This document shows positions 33,065 through 44,139 of a stretch of 64,000 nucleotides of DNA, piece after piece. How positions within the stretch are numbered: position 1 is the stretch's first letter; every line of letters begins with the position of its first letter. The position numbers were made by a program, and so were the translations under genes. The notes under the pieces were generated by a model. The model saw only the letters and a program-made list of their open reading frames with translations, ran no database searches and was not told where the DNA came from. The stretch is from Lolium rigidum. Lineage: Eukaryota > Streptophyta > Magnoliopsida > Poales > Poaceae. The stretch is taken from NCBI RefSeq assembly GCF_022539505.1, contig NC_061511.1, forward strand, positions 30,638,620-30,702,619. The letters are read 5' to 3'.

Positions 33065-34045
33065 CACATACTAGTATCGTTATATGTTTTCAGTTTCAGT
33101 CGGCGCACGGAGGAATGGATGCTCAACTTCATTGTAAACATTATTTGATCGCTGAAGAACGAGACGACAAGGGTAGCGGAGGACTCCGACAAACCTGTTA
33201 ACACGCCTCCAATAGTTAATGACACACACCAGCTAATGGAAATTGCTATGCTAAAGATCTTAGACTCCACTCTCGAAAATAGTTAGTACATATCGGTATA
33301 TATATATGGAGCACACAACCCATTTGTAAACCAACCTTTCTAATTGTTTCATGTTCCCTAGTTGAAATGTTTGTTGTGTTATCTCCGCCTCGGGCTGCTC
33401 AGCCGGTGCCGATGCCAACACCACTACCTCCACTCGCCGCTCAACCTGCACCGGCCATGGAGGCTACAGAAAATGCCGACGTCTCCGCAAATCCTGATAT
33501 TTTTGAGCCTCGTATGTTTGACATTGCTAGGGCTCACTCAACTAGGCAGCAAGAGAGAAGGGAGGAGGAGGATGAGACGCGGAAGTATCAACATCAACTA
33601 AAGGAGAATGCTCAAAGGGAATTAGAAGTGCAAAAGCAAGCCCTCGTGATCAGGAAGTCTTGTCGTAAGAAGCAATGGCCATATAGGTTGAACTTGGTAA
33701 GTACATACGTGCAATTTCTCCGTTGATTATAGCTTATATATTACTACAATAGTAGTATACCAACATATAAATTTTGTATCTCTCTTTTTTTCTCTGCAGA
33801 TTAAGAGGATCAACAAAAAACATTAAAATGGAGAAGAGGGCATTAAAATACCCGCTGAGTAGAATGTTGAACACTAGAGATACCTTCGACAGATTTGTTT
33901 TTGAGAAAGAAAAGCTTGTTACTCACATCACTACGGCTATGGAGAATGAAGGGTGGAACAATGGAAACTATCTTGCCAGTAAAAATGACGATGAAGTTGG
34001 TCCCTCTAGCACCAAAAAGGTTGGTGCACTATAATATATGATCAT
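33065..34045 (+). pseudogene. Partial duplicate of the 28306 gene (exons 3-5)
   Basis: The segment matches 29405-30425 through introns and exons. Equivalent exons are 33094-33281, 33362-33696 and 33800-34034. Splice sites are kept (tgttttcag, ggtaagtac, tctctgcag). Exon 3 has a Trp codon changed to TGA (attatttgatcg). Exon 4 lacks a stretch of about 24 bases. Exon 5 has lost two bases just after aggatcaac, which shifts the frame. The same terminal KKVGAL* reading is preserved in the exon 5 frame. There is no copy of exons 1-2, so it lacks promoter and start. It arose as a partial tandem duplication with a break in intron 2, and is a pseudogene. Confidence 0.88.
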
Positions 34046-34080
34046 TGTAACACAGTTGTTACTGAATTATCTCCATGGCT

Positions 34081-34735
34081 TAAAGCAGGCTTAAAGCAGG
34101 CTTTTCGCGCATGGTACCAACGGTTTGCTGCCTACCTCGCCACGTTGGGTTTCCACGCCTATATCACGGAAACTTCATTGTTTGTTCTCCAATCTTGACA
34201 CAACATGGCCTACCTACTCCTCTACGTGGAAGACATCATTGTCACCGCCTCCTCCACTGAGTTCCTGCAACGGCTTCTTGACAGGTTGCATAGTGAGTTC
34301 GCCATGAGAGACCTTGGAGATCTTCATTTCTTTCTTGGGATTGCTGTCACTCATTCCACTTCTGGGCTCTTTCTGTCGCAGCGACAATATGTTTCTGATG
34401 TTCTTCAACGTGCTGGTATGGGTGAGTGCCATTCTACAACAACACCGATCGACACTCGGGCCAAGCTGTCCGACACCAAGGGTGAGCTCCTATCCGACGG
34501 CACTGAGTATCAGAGTCTCGCTAGTTCTCTACAGTACCTCACTCTTACACGCCCGGATATTTCCTATGCCGTGCAACAGACTGTCTACACATGCACGCTC
34601 CTCATGCCCCGCATCTTACGCTTGTGAAGAGTGTTCTTCGTTACATCAGCCGCACCCTGGAATATGGCTTTCAGCTTCATGCTTCTTCCTCAACCACATT
34701 GACGGCTTACTCTAATGCGGATTGGGCTGGCTACC
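34081..34735 (+). pseudogene. Copia reverse transcriptase/RNase H fragment
   Basis: Reads KQAFRAWYQRFAAYLATLGF, a stop, then MAYLLLYVEDIIVTASS (34205 on), FAMRDLGDLHFFLGI, RPDISYAVQQ, a frame change, LRYISRTLEYGFQLHASSS and NADWAGYPDS. This is the C-terminal half of a Ty1/copia reverse transcriptase into RNase H. The catalytic box is YVED instead of YVDD, and RNase H is cut just after ADWAG at 34735. Not functional. Confidence 0.88.
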
Positions 34736-35800
34736 CCGATTCTTTTCATCTCCCATTTGACTACTCGTTTTTCTTCCCCATCTTCAATTCTTCATCAATG
34801 GAGGCAGCAGAAATCTCAGGTTTCCTTCGATTTCTTCTTCCATCCTCTATAAGTACTCCCATCGCCTAGATTTCTTGGAGCATAGCCACGGAGAAGTTGA
34901 AGGAAAAGCTACATCCTGCTAGGTAAGAATCCGATAGAAAGATCTAATGTTCCATGGATTTGATGATTTGATCTTAATCTTCCCCGTACCACTAACCTAC
35001 CGGGTTCACTGTACCGAAACGACTTGGTTCACGTCCCCGACGTATAAGATTTGATCTAGAGATGTGTATCCCTACAGTTTCTTATTTTTTCCATCCTTCG
35101 ATTCCCGTTTCCTGTTTCCATCTCCGGTACCCTCCGTGCCGAAAACATGGCAACTATGGCTAGAACATCAACTCCCGTGCTCGTCATGCCGGCCAGGAAG
35201 CCTCGCTCAACTCATCCCATATTTGGGTCTGGCCCAATGAGCGTGAGACGTAGCATTCATTCCTTTTGCGGGCTCGCAAGAAACCGGCCGATTGGATTGA
35301 TCTGATTCTGCTCCCGTAGAAACTATATTACCTAGCCACAGAGCTCCTAAAAAAGAGCGATCAACTCAGTGCATGCACATACACAACGAGCATAAAAGTT
35401 TTTTTTTCCTTCTTGCACTTATTTCACATTTAATTAATTTAACTTTTATCGAATATATACATTTTAAAAGCACGAAATTCATAAAAAAAAAATCTTGACC
35501 ATTTTGAAAATTAAAAAATCGTTCACTGTCACCGAGTACAATGGTTCCGAATTAAAAAAAATGGTTTCAAAAATACAAATTGAAAAAATACTTCACCAGG
35601 TAAAAATGGTTCCAAATAAAAATGACCATAATTTAAAAATGATTCACACGGGTTAAAATAGTTCAAAATTCAAAAAATAGCTCACCAGCTAAAAATGGTT
35701 CCAAATTCAAAAAGGCTAGTTCAGATTCAAAAAATTGGACATGATTTAAAAATAGTTCAGATTTAAAAATATTAATTTACTAGGGAAAAATGATAGAAAT
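34736..35800. other. Unassigned, with AT-rich degenerate repeats
   Basis: 34740-35380 has no recognised gene. 35500-35780 is an AT-rich run of degenerate units containing aaaaatggttccaaattc and ttcaccag spaced by 50-70 bases. The origin is unknown; it could be the 5' region of the LINE fragment that follows. Confidence 0.4.
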
Positions 35801-35803
35801 CTT

Positions 35804-36646
35804 ATGTCTCATGATCATGATGCCATCACGGTGAGACTACAACATGAGGCAGCCATCCTGCAACCAGTGGCGGAGCCAAGCGATCAACCACGTGTAGTCA
35901 CTTTAAAGTTGTGTATTCAAATAGATTGGTTGCGGGAAGGTGACCGCAACACGAAGTTTTCCATAGTAAGGCAATCTGGCAAGCACGGAAAAATAAAGTC
36001 AAACAAATAGTTGATGATAACGGGATGGTGCATACTGATCAAGGAGCCATGGGGCAGCTGTTCACGTACTACTTCCAACACTTATTTACAGCAGATTCCA
36101 CTATAGAACCTTCAAGGGTTCTACCACTTCTGGGAAGAGAAGAATAAGGAGGTTGCTGCTCGCGTTGATCTCGTTGTTGGTGAAGATGGTGCAAGGCGGA
36201 GGCTCTTCAGAGCCGAGTGGCGTCGACTTCCCGTCCGTGCAGGGGAGCCTCCCGATCCAAGGCGTAGGGGAGGTGGTGCGGCGGCGCGCCGGCGTGACGT
36301 TCTCGTCATCGTCTTCGTCTTCGAGGTCCAGAGGGACCTACTTGTATTTTTCATCTTTGTCCTGGACTGTTCTGTAAGAACTGAGGTTTAATGCAGTCAA
36401 GGCCTTTTTGCAAAAAAAAAGGGTTCTACCACTTCTGGAAGAAAAGGTCACGGAGGACATGAGCACTAGACTATGTGCGGAGTTCACAGACAAGGAAATA
36501 GCAGATGCTCTATTTCAGATTGGCCCACTAAAGGCGTCTGGGCCTGACGGTTTCCCTGCCAGATTCTTTCAACGTAATTGGGGTTGCTTGAAGGAGGAGG
36601 TCATCCCAGTGGTGAAGGAATTCTTTAAAACAGACATCATGTAATT
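35804..36646 (+). pseudogene. LINE (L1-type) reverse transcriptase fragment
   Basis: 35922-35950 reads IDWLREGDRNTKF, the conserved segment ahead of the reverse transcriptase of plant L1-like LINEs. 36424-36644 reads VLPLLEEKVTEDMSTRL, then FTDKEIADALFQIGPLKASG and PDGFPARFFQRNW, the start of the reverse transcriptase. Frame changes and a 285-base insertion at 36134 interrupt it. It stops at 36644, where a minus-strand LINE end abuts. Confidence 0.85.
36134..36420 (+). mobile_element. Poly(A) retroposon inserted in the LINE fragment
   Basis: The insert ends in cctttttgc followed by nine As and is flanked by a perfect duplication of at least 18 bases, gggttctaccacttctgg (36116-36133 and 36421-36438). 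The body is 285 bases with GC-rich 5' and AT-rich 3' halves and a taatgcagtcaaggc string before the tail. A 74-codon frame (36153-36377) has a Ser run and no known domain. The tail and target duplication show target-primed insertion. It may be the 3' end of a LINE or a copied transcript. Confidence 0.85.
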
Positions 36647-36649
36647 GCG

Positions 36650-36965
36650 TACATTAGTTTTATAGAAGGCAGAAAGCAGTTTACAAGAGTGGCCACAGCG
36701 CTGCTAACAACAATAACCACGACACCCACACTCAGACACACACCGCACACACCCCGCACTTTCTAATGCACTACTCTCACAAACATGTTTCACCCTCCTA
36801 TCCCTGCCTTGGCCCAAAGATCCCACTCGGCAGGAATCTGCTCCACCATCCCCTTCTCCGAGAATTGTCTAGCCAGGTTTCCGAAAACACTGGCGTTACG
36901 TTGCTTCCAGAGACGGCAGCTGATCAAGATAAGCTAGCGTGTCGAAGCAAAAAGCAGTATAGTTA
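36650..36965 (-). mobile_element. LINE 3' end fragment
   Basis: On the minus strand this reads DQLPSLETQRNASVF-like, ARQFSEKGMVEQIPAEWDLW and AKAGIGG, the C-terminal end of a plant LINE ORF2. A 3' untranslated stretch follows with gtgtgtgcggtgtgtgtctg and ttctataaaactaatgtac. No poly(A) tail is left. It lies head to tail against the plus-strand LINE fragment, so two insertions are likely. Confidence 0.6.
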
Positions 36966-38062
36966 ATTGACTACTCAGCTAAAGTGTGGCTACGCCACTG
37001 CCTGCAACATGTTCTCAAGCTATAGCTCTCCCTATGTTCAGCACAAGTCGCTGCCATCCTGCAACATGCATAACCCAGTTGCCTTCCTCCAGCCAGACCA
37101 GGGCCTTCTTCTTCCTCTTGGGCCGGCCTTCTAGCTAGTTCTGGGTGCGGGCTTCTCACCGCCAGGTGGGGTGAGGTCGCTGACGCGAATTTACCCTAAT
37201 AAAAAGAGCCGATCTTTCAAAACAAATCACATGCACAATATAAAGAGTCTACGCTCCAACCGAGCGGCACGATCAGTGAGCTACTTGTAAAAAAAAAAGT
37301 AAACAAAAAGATTCTACGCTCCAAGTACAAGGGGGACAACTGCAAGTACAAAGTGGAACAACTCATGTATAAGTTACTTGCAGATACCCAGTTTTTCTAA
37401 CCCATTTCAGTAAAAGAATTACTTCCTACTAAAAATGTTTTCGTTCCACTTCAGAAAATCAGAATATTCAAACAAGTAACATGAAGTATTTGAATGCATT
37501 CTCGCTGGTTCCATTTTTTTTACAGAAATTTTAACTACATTACACATGAGTTTTGCAAATGTCAGAACATTTCCAAAACTTGATCGACAATCACAAGGTT
37601 TCATAGACGCTCCTCAACCATCACGTTACTTTGTTCCACACGAGCTTCTCATCAGGATTCGAGTGAATACTAAGCCCACTATGAAGCTTTGCAGGCAACT
37701 TTCTGGTTTATTTATGCTAATCCTATTAAGTTCAATTGACTGCACCTGAAGTGATCTAGGGCCAACACAGCTTTCGCTACCCTTGAAGCAACCGATGAAG
37801 AAAGGTTGGGACAAACTAAAGATATACATATCATTCGAGCAATTATCAATCTATTACGCAGAGCATAACCAGAAAGTAACAAATGCTTCTGAAGCGTCTA
37901 ATATTAAAGTAACATGTTCACAGCAAACTCTAATATCAAAGTAACATGTTCAGAGCAAACATATAGGAAATACGGTGCAGGCGTCTTAAACTGGAAGTGA
38001 CACAACAATAGTCAAATTAATATGTAGTAGGCTAGGCAGAAACTGGACAATGGTTCCAGACT
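36966..38062. other. Flank and probable RS2Z 3' untranslated region
   Basis: 37240-37324 holds a very small insertion with near-perfect 18-base flanking repeats. 37899-37960 has two tandem copies of a 31-33 base unit (aagtaacatgttcacagcaaa and its variant). The part nearest 38062 is probably the RS2Z 3' untranslated region. I see no other gene. Confidence 0.45.
37242..37324. mobile_element. Tiny A-tailed insertion with target duplication
   Basis: aaagagtctacgctccaa (37242-37259) and aaagattctacgctccaa (37307-37324) flank a 47-base insert containing a run of ten As. 17 of 18 flank bases match. This looks like a strongly truncated target-primed retroposon. Some features of its tail (gtaaacaa after the As) are unusual. 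Confidence 0.55.
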
Positions 38063-40342
38063 TCAGGGGGACAAGCTTCCTCTGGGTGAGCCAGCAGCAT
38101 CACCGTTGCCCCTGGGACTAGGACTGCCTCCATCACCATTGCTCCTTGGACTAGGGCTACCATTGTTGACCCTCGGACTTGAGTTGCCCCTAGGAGGACT
38201 GGGACTGCCCTCCCTAGTAGGACTGGGACTGCCCTCCTTAGTAGGACTCCTGCCATCTTTACCCCTGGGACTCGGACTGCGCCCATTGGCCACAGGGCTA
38301 CGGTAGCCATCAGAAGGGCTCCTGCTCCTGCTCATCCCCCTGCCCCTAGGGCTGTCACCTTTATCCTTCGCTTCTGGGGAGAGAGATCGCCTAGGGCTCC
38401 GACTGCCATCAGGTGTGGGGCTGCGGTCCATTTCCTTTGCTTCTGGGGAAAGTGATCTCCTGGGGCTCCTGCTGTAGCTAAGGCTCCTTGATCTTGCATC
38501 ACGCTCCCGGCGGCGCCCTCTAGGAGATTCAGACAAGGACCTGGACCTTGATCGGCTAATTACAAGGAAAATAATGTTATAAGAAAGTTAGATGAGGAAA
38601 ACAGGGCAACAAACAGTACTATAACAGGTAAACAGCTCATGAGTAGTACCTGTAACTACGGCTTCTGCTTCTGCTGTAGCTCCTACTGCGGGCCCGTCCC
38701 CGGCGTGGAGATGGTGACCGTGAATAACTTCTCTCGCGCCTAATAGAACAGATGCATTAACGTAATAATATCAAATAAGTACAAGCACCAAGATACAGCA
38801 ACACTTCGGTTCCATTTGGAACATTGCAATAGAGGGGTACAAAACTTAATACCTGAAACTCCTGGGACTATTCTGGCAGTTTCTTTCTATATGGCCCCTT
38901 TCTCCACACCGGTAACATTTGTTCTTCCAGTCACCAGCCTTGCAGTCTCTGGCCCAGTGACCATCAATACCACAGTTAAAACAACGCCCTGTTCCTGGAG
39001 CAGGACCTCTTCCCACATATTCACGTTCACGCGAACCACCTGATCCGCGAGGAATCTGAAACACAAAACTAGCTTCAAGAGATGGCACAGCAAGGTTTCT
39101 GGCAGCTTCATACAGAAAGATGATAATAGATAATCATCAACATTAGGCCCATAAAGTGTACCACCAAATTTGTAACTTACCCCTTTAGCAAACTCAACAA
39201 TAATTCGGCTCCCATCAACATCCCTTCCATCTAGATTGTATCGTGCATCGTCAGCATCACGAGGATCACTGTATTCCTGTTAGTAATTGCCAAGGGGGCA
39301 CAAAAAACAGATTCCATATGTGAACAAAATAGATCTCATGTGTAAATAGCATGATAACAAATTCAACGAGCATGATAAGATTGACGGAAGAGAAATTCAC
39401 ATACGATAAAAGCATAGTCGCGCTTCAACTCCACTTCACGTATTCTGCACAAACGGTTACCACAAACAGTGAGCCATCATAACTTAAGTACTCAAATGCA
39501 TCAGCATCTTGCAACTTCCACTAAAACAGGCAATAACATTACACCTAGCACCAAGGGCACCCTTCACCAAAGTCCTCCATAAACTTTGGAACGATGGCCA
39601 CCAATTCCACCAAGGGCACCCTTCCACCACATACCTTCTGGATTGTGCTAAAAACCGAAAAACCGAAACAAGATCATCATTCAAGTTAAGCACACAAGAC
39701 CTGAGAGTCAAACATCTACACTGTACAGATGAAATAACAGAAACACCAACTAGTTCGACAAGACTCATAGTGAATCCAACAGCTGCTATGAACCTAAACT
39801 TCCAGCAAGACCATCCAAATTAAACTCGCAGGACCTCGGAATAAAGCTTCAACAGCATACATGCAGAATTAGCAGAAATCACCGAACTCTAGCTTGACAA
39901 GACTCATAGTGCACCCAACGACTTGTATATGACACCTAGGACCAAGGGTAGGAAAGAGAGCGATTTGCTCTACCTAGCATAAGACCACACAGTAAAGGTT
40001 ACATTTCAAGAAACAAACTTAACTCACTCAACAAAACTTCGCTACACTAATTATTGATAATGTCAAAAGTCCATAATAAGCAGTAGTCCAATAATGTTGA
40101 TTCACAACATTCACAAAAAATAAAACGTATTTTGGATGTATGCAGAGCCATATTCAAAACTCCAAAGCTTGTCAAAAATATCTGTTACATCAAATTCTTT
40201 TGACGAACTCTTAATGTTCAGAGTATTGTATTTACCTTCCATATCTGCTGAAAAGATATTCTAGATCGCGCGAACGAGTGCGGGAGGCCAATCTACCAAC
40301 ATACAAGCGTGTGTTTCCATAACGATCATCGTAACGAGGCAT
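38063..40342 (-). CDS. RS2Z: Serine/arginine-rich splicing factor, RS2Z type
   Basis: Coding exons: complement of 40342-40236, 39444-39405, 39276-39181, 39055-38853, 38739-38650, 38555-38063 (1029 bases, 342 residues). All introns are GT-AG and frame is kept. Residues 11-81 form an RNA recognition motif with RNP2 LYVGRLA and RNP1 RDYAFIEY. Two CCHC zinc knuckles follow ([14 protein letters not shown] at 107-120, [14 protein letters not shown] at 128-141). An RS domain ([20 protein letters not shown]) and a long Ser-Pro-rich tail end at GSPRGSLSP. One RRM, two knuckles and RS/SP tail define the plant-specific RS2Z group of SR proteins, which bind pre-mRNA and promote spliceosome assembly in the nucleus. 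The start is fixed by [16 protein letters not shown] three bases after a 3' splice site, so an upstream exon is untranslated. The family commonly regulates its own splicing; the 791-base intron inside the RRM region is a candidate place. Confidence 0.95.
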
Positions 40343-40345
40343 CTC

Positions 40346-42330
40346 CTGCAAGTAAGAGAACATTCCATCAGCCCTTCCACAATGTGCATAACATAACATG
40401 CATAAACTAAGAACGCAAATAACATGGTAAAGGCTACTCAGAAATAATATTTCCACCATGCTGATACGATAAAAAACTGTATCACAGTACATGTTGTGCT
40501 GCTTGAATATACTATGAACCAGACAATTATCCTTCTATTCAACAAAGAACGGCCAAAATAATAGGAACATCCAGATAGGTGCAGTTCAATCAATTTAAAG
40601 GGAACTGAATGTACTCACTGTGAAGACTCTGATTAGTTTTAAACAAGATAAGCAAAGGTGAGATTAGATCAGGCCAATATCAAAGCAAATATACCAGAAT
40701 TTTGTAACTACAATAAGAGACGAAATAATAACTTCTACCAACTCTCAGTACACACGTCAACAGAATTGATAACAATTGTTATACAATAACACAGACAACA
40801 TCTACATATATCTTCAAGTAAAATTGGGAAATGCCATCCCATATGAGAAAAACAGTGCAGCCCTTGCTACACCCGGTGGACAATTACTATGGTAGCAATC
40901 GTTTATGTCTGTTACATTTGATTGGTCATGTACATCAGAAATTAGATTAAGGAGCTTGACTGTTATGGATCATACATGTATGTCATGGGTTTGCAATTCT
41001 ATAGCAGTTATATGAGTGAATTTTTATGTAGATATAAACTCAAAGATATCTGCATAACAAAGATTATATAAGACCATCCATACTTTTGAGCACCAACACT
41101 ACCAACTCGATATACGGTACTCCCTCCGTCTAAAAATAGGCATCTGAACATTTTGTAGATACGGATGTATATATAACTAAGATGCGTCTAGATACATCCG
41201 TACCTAGACAAAACTAAGAAAACTATTTTTAGACGGAGGGAGTAGAAAATATTTATATAGCCAAGATTAATATGACCAGTACATCATTTTTACTTAACCC
41301 TTTTCCTGACACTATTTTACAAATTTATCGGGCCATCTTGAGTAGTAGGCCCAAATGATCAAGCTGTTGAAGTTAGGAAATGAAACGACACTTTCTTGAA
41401 CAATTTCATAAGCAGAAGCTCCCCTCCACACCAATCACGAGTTTTTTATATTCCTCCCGTATTTCGTCGCCGAACCCTTAATGATAGTTTTTGAAAAGGA
41501 TTTTTCATGTCATTCGCGCTCTTCTCTCACACAACTTAACAGAAGCACAATGAATCAAATGGAAAGCTAGTATTAAGACTATAAAGCTTGGGTACCCCTG
41601 ATACCATCTGTGAAATACAGAAAACCAATTACGACATGAGCCCTTGTCTATCTTCATATAGACAAACTCATGGATTTCGGCGTGACCGACTCATTAACTT
41701 AGGAGGTCATTTGGACTTATAGCAGCTAAAAAGTTTCGAATTGGCGGTTACAAGTAGAATACTGTGAACTGGTGGATCCCCATCCTCCCGGATTTAGAGG
41801 CTCATCATCCCAGGTTCCCAATCACGAACCAACCAGCACAAATAAAATTTCGAACTCGCGCTAGCAAACCCTCCCTGCCCTATCCTCGAAACAGAGCATC
41901 TCACCCGCAAGGAACGCGGAGAGCCGTACGCGAACCGCCAACTCGCCCACTAATCACCGCACGACGCACCAAAACGACCGATTCCGTCCCCTCGGTGACG
42001 TGATCCGACTAGATCCGACCGAAATTCGAATGGACCCCGGCCGAAATACGAAAAATCGCTCGCGGATCGGCGCGCGGAACCTACAGAGCCCGCCCGCCAG
42101 GCAGCGCCATGACGCCCAGACGATCGCGCGGGGTCGAATGAAGCGAGGTTGGGAGTGGGAGGAGGATGGGAGGATGTCGAACCTTGGAGGGGGAGGAGGA
42201 GCGGCGGCCGGCGTAGAACCCTAGGTTGGACGGAGTGGCCGGGAGGGAGATAAGAGGGGGACAGTGGAGGAGAGAGTTCGAGAAACCCGTGGAAGCGGTG
42301 CGGTGCGGTGGGGAAGGAGAGATTTAAGCG
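40346..42330 (-). other. RS2Z 5' untranslated exon, first intron and promoter side
   Basis: The coding exon starts at a ttacttgcag 3' splice site (40346-40355), so an upstream untranslated exon is needed. A GC-rich block with ccaag/gttcg at about 42183-42179 is a possible donor, giving a first exon of about 42183-42330. A gcttaaat string on the minus strand near 42325 may serve as TATA. The intron contains a Stowaway MITE. The exact first-exon borders are inferred. Confidence 0.5.
41120..41242. mobile_element. Stowaway MITE
   Basis: A 123-base element with CTCCCTCCGTCTAAAAATAG and its near reverse complement at the other end, flanked by TA. It sits in the first intron of RS2Z. No coding capacity. 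Confidence 0.92.
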
Positions 42331-42470
42331 GCGTCACGGGGCGTAGATGGACGGACCGGATCTGTCCACGTGTCCCGAGCCAACGCGCCTCACTCGATTA
42401 CGTATCCGTTGTGGACTCACGAACATGTCTGGGTTCGTGATGCTCCGTTCCGGTACGGGGAGGATCGAAA

Positions 42471-43560
42471 TGTTCCCAAGCGGCTCATTTCCCCCTCCCC
42501 CTCTCTCGCTCTGCTATAGTAGTTGAGCGCCTCCTTACAGGATCGGACCGAACCAAAGCCAATCTCGCCGGCGTCGCCGGTCGAGATGGGTGGAGGGGAG
42601 GCGCCGGAGTACATATATTAGTTAGGAGTAGTGGCTTTATGCCAGTAGGGGGCTTGATGCCCAGTAGTGTGAGCGGTGGAGGAGATCTGTCCGTCTGGAT
42701 CTCGTCCGATCTAGGGTTCTTCCTCCTCTCTCTTTTTCTCCGGTGGTCGGAGGTGGGAGTGGAGAGGACGACTGCCGCTCAGCCCAATAAAGAAGTGGCG
42801 TCGAACCACCTTCTGCAGATCGACTGCGGCGGGAGGCGTTTTTCCCTGGCCAGCCTCGGCGGCGAGGGGGGAAAAGCGCCCCTGCTAGCGACCAACGACG
42901 TGATCGAGCTCCTGGCCGGCCGTGGAGGCGAGGAGGAGCACAGCCGCGCCAGATCTTCGTCGATTGCTGCTGGGTGGCCTTATCTGCGCTGCTTCTGGTG
43001 CAGCAGCAGAGCGCTTTTGCTGCTCCTCTTGGTCGGTCGTGGAGGCGAGAGAGAGGACAGCGGAGGCACTGCTGCTACGCACCGGAGGCGGTGCCGTATC
43101 TACATCAACTATCTCCGGTGGTTTCTCTACAAGCGCAAACACGCAGCTGGCACCATGGCCGTTGTGATCTGCAGTCGACGCGATGGCTGGTTCTCTGCCT
43201 CCAAGACGGAGGCATCTCCCTGTCCCTACTGGTGCTCGACGCCTACTTGCAGCCAAGTGATTCGTTCCCGGCGGCGAGGAGGTTGCCAGTGGGGGTGGGT
43301 TCTCGCCGGACGGAAGAGTTCGAGCTCCTTCTATCCATTCCTTGGCGGCGACGCTTCGAGGATGCCGGCGAGCGGCGACGACGCTGCTCCAGGACCTGAT
43401 TGCTTTTTCATATTTTGTTCGGGGGTGTTCTTTGTAAAGTTACAGGCCTCATCTTCAAATACTAGGTTCTTTAGGGCGAGTATTGTCAGGGGCCTGTATG
43501 CATATTGTACCCGTCTCATGTTACTTTAATATAATACCACCTCCTATTTCAAAAAAAAAA
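42471..43560 (+). mobile_element. Poly(A)-tailed retroposon upstream of RS2Z
   Basis: The right end is an A run (43551-43560) after cctcctatttc. The 3' part (gggtgttctttgtaaagttac, ggttctttagggcg) looks like a cereal LINE or transcript 3' end. The left end is unclear. Short matches (tgttcc) at 42471 and 43561 are too weak to prove a target duplication. A 296-codon frame (42639-43529) shows GC-rich, low-complexity sequence and no domain, so I do not treat it as a gene. Confidence 0.5.
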
Positions 43561-43926
43561 TGTTCCACCAGCTTCTCAAACTAACCATCAGAAAAACTAA
43601 AAAGTCGCAGGCATCAACATAAGTTTGATAGAGATATATCGATTCATTCAATTAGATTCTGAACCCAGTTTTGATGGGGTTTTAATTTGGTTTTGTGATA
43701 TTACAGTTTCGATATTTTTGTCACGTGGAATATTTGTGTTCAACGCATAAAGATTTCATACAGATCAACTGAATTTGACATTCATTGACTACTAGCAATG
43801 GATGGGCGCGGCGGCACACCGCGCCAACTGTGTTCTACAATTTTTAAAACGCTCTTGAAATGGTAGAAGTAGTGAGGTTTTTGTTGTTCAAACAATGCGC
43901 GTTAACATAGCTGGTAAGAAAATCTC
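43561..43926. other. Unassigned AT-rich sequence
   Basis: 43700-43760 (cgatatttttgtcacgtgga, atatttgtgttcaacgca) is similar to about 55610-55655 (ccaatatttgtgccacgtgg). This suggests an unnamed dispersed repeat. No gene. Confidence 0.4.
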
Positions 43927-43934
43927 ATAGTGCA

Positions 43935-44091
43935 TAGTGGCGAAGCTAGGGAATAAATCTATTGGGTTCGCTCTCTATTTTATAGTGTAATTATTCAGTA
44001 ATAAGCAATGGAATAGATTAGATTAGTGAAGGATACATGTATTTTATTGGGTTCACTTGAACCCAATGCTTATACAGCAGCTCCGCCACTG
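43935..44091. mobile_element. hAT-type MITE
   Basis: A 157-base element with inverted ends TAGTGGCGAAGCT and CAGTGGCGGAGCT (reverse complement of its right end). It is flanked by a perfect 8-base duplication, atagtgca (43927-43934 and 44092-44099). An internal attgggttc/gaacccaat pair adds to the hairpin. The 8-base duplication and ends fit the hAT superfamily. Confidence 0.85.
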
Positions 44092-44139
44092 ATAGTGCAT
44101 GTATATGTGTGGTTTGTACAATTTATCTAAGGGGGAGAT

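Noticed and set aside
36061..36970. Inverted pair of LINE fragments as a twin-primed (5'-inverted) insertion
   Set aside because: The plus-strand RT piece lies on the 3' side of the minus-strand LINE end, the wrong order for twin priming. Two separate insertions are simpler.
42639..43529. 296-codon open frame on the plus strand
   Set aside because: GC-rich and low in complexity, without a domain, lying in a poly(A)-tailed retroposon. Base composition explains the length.
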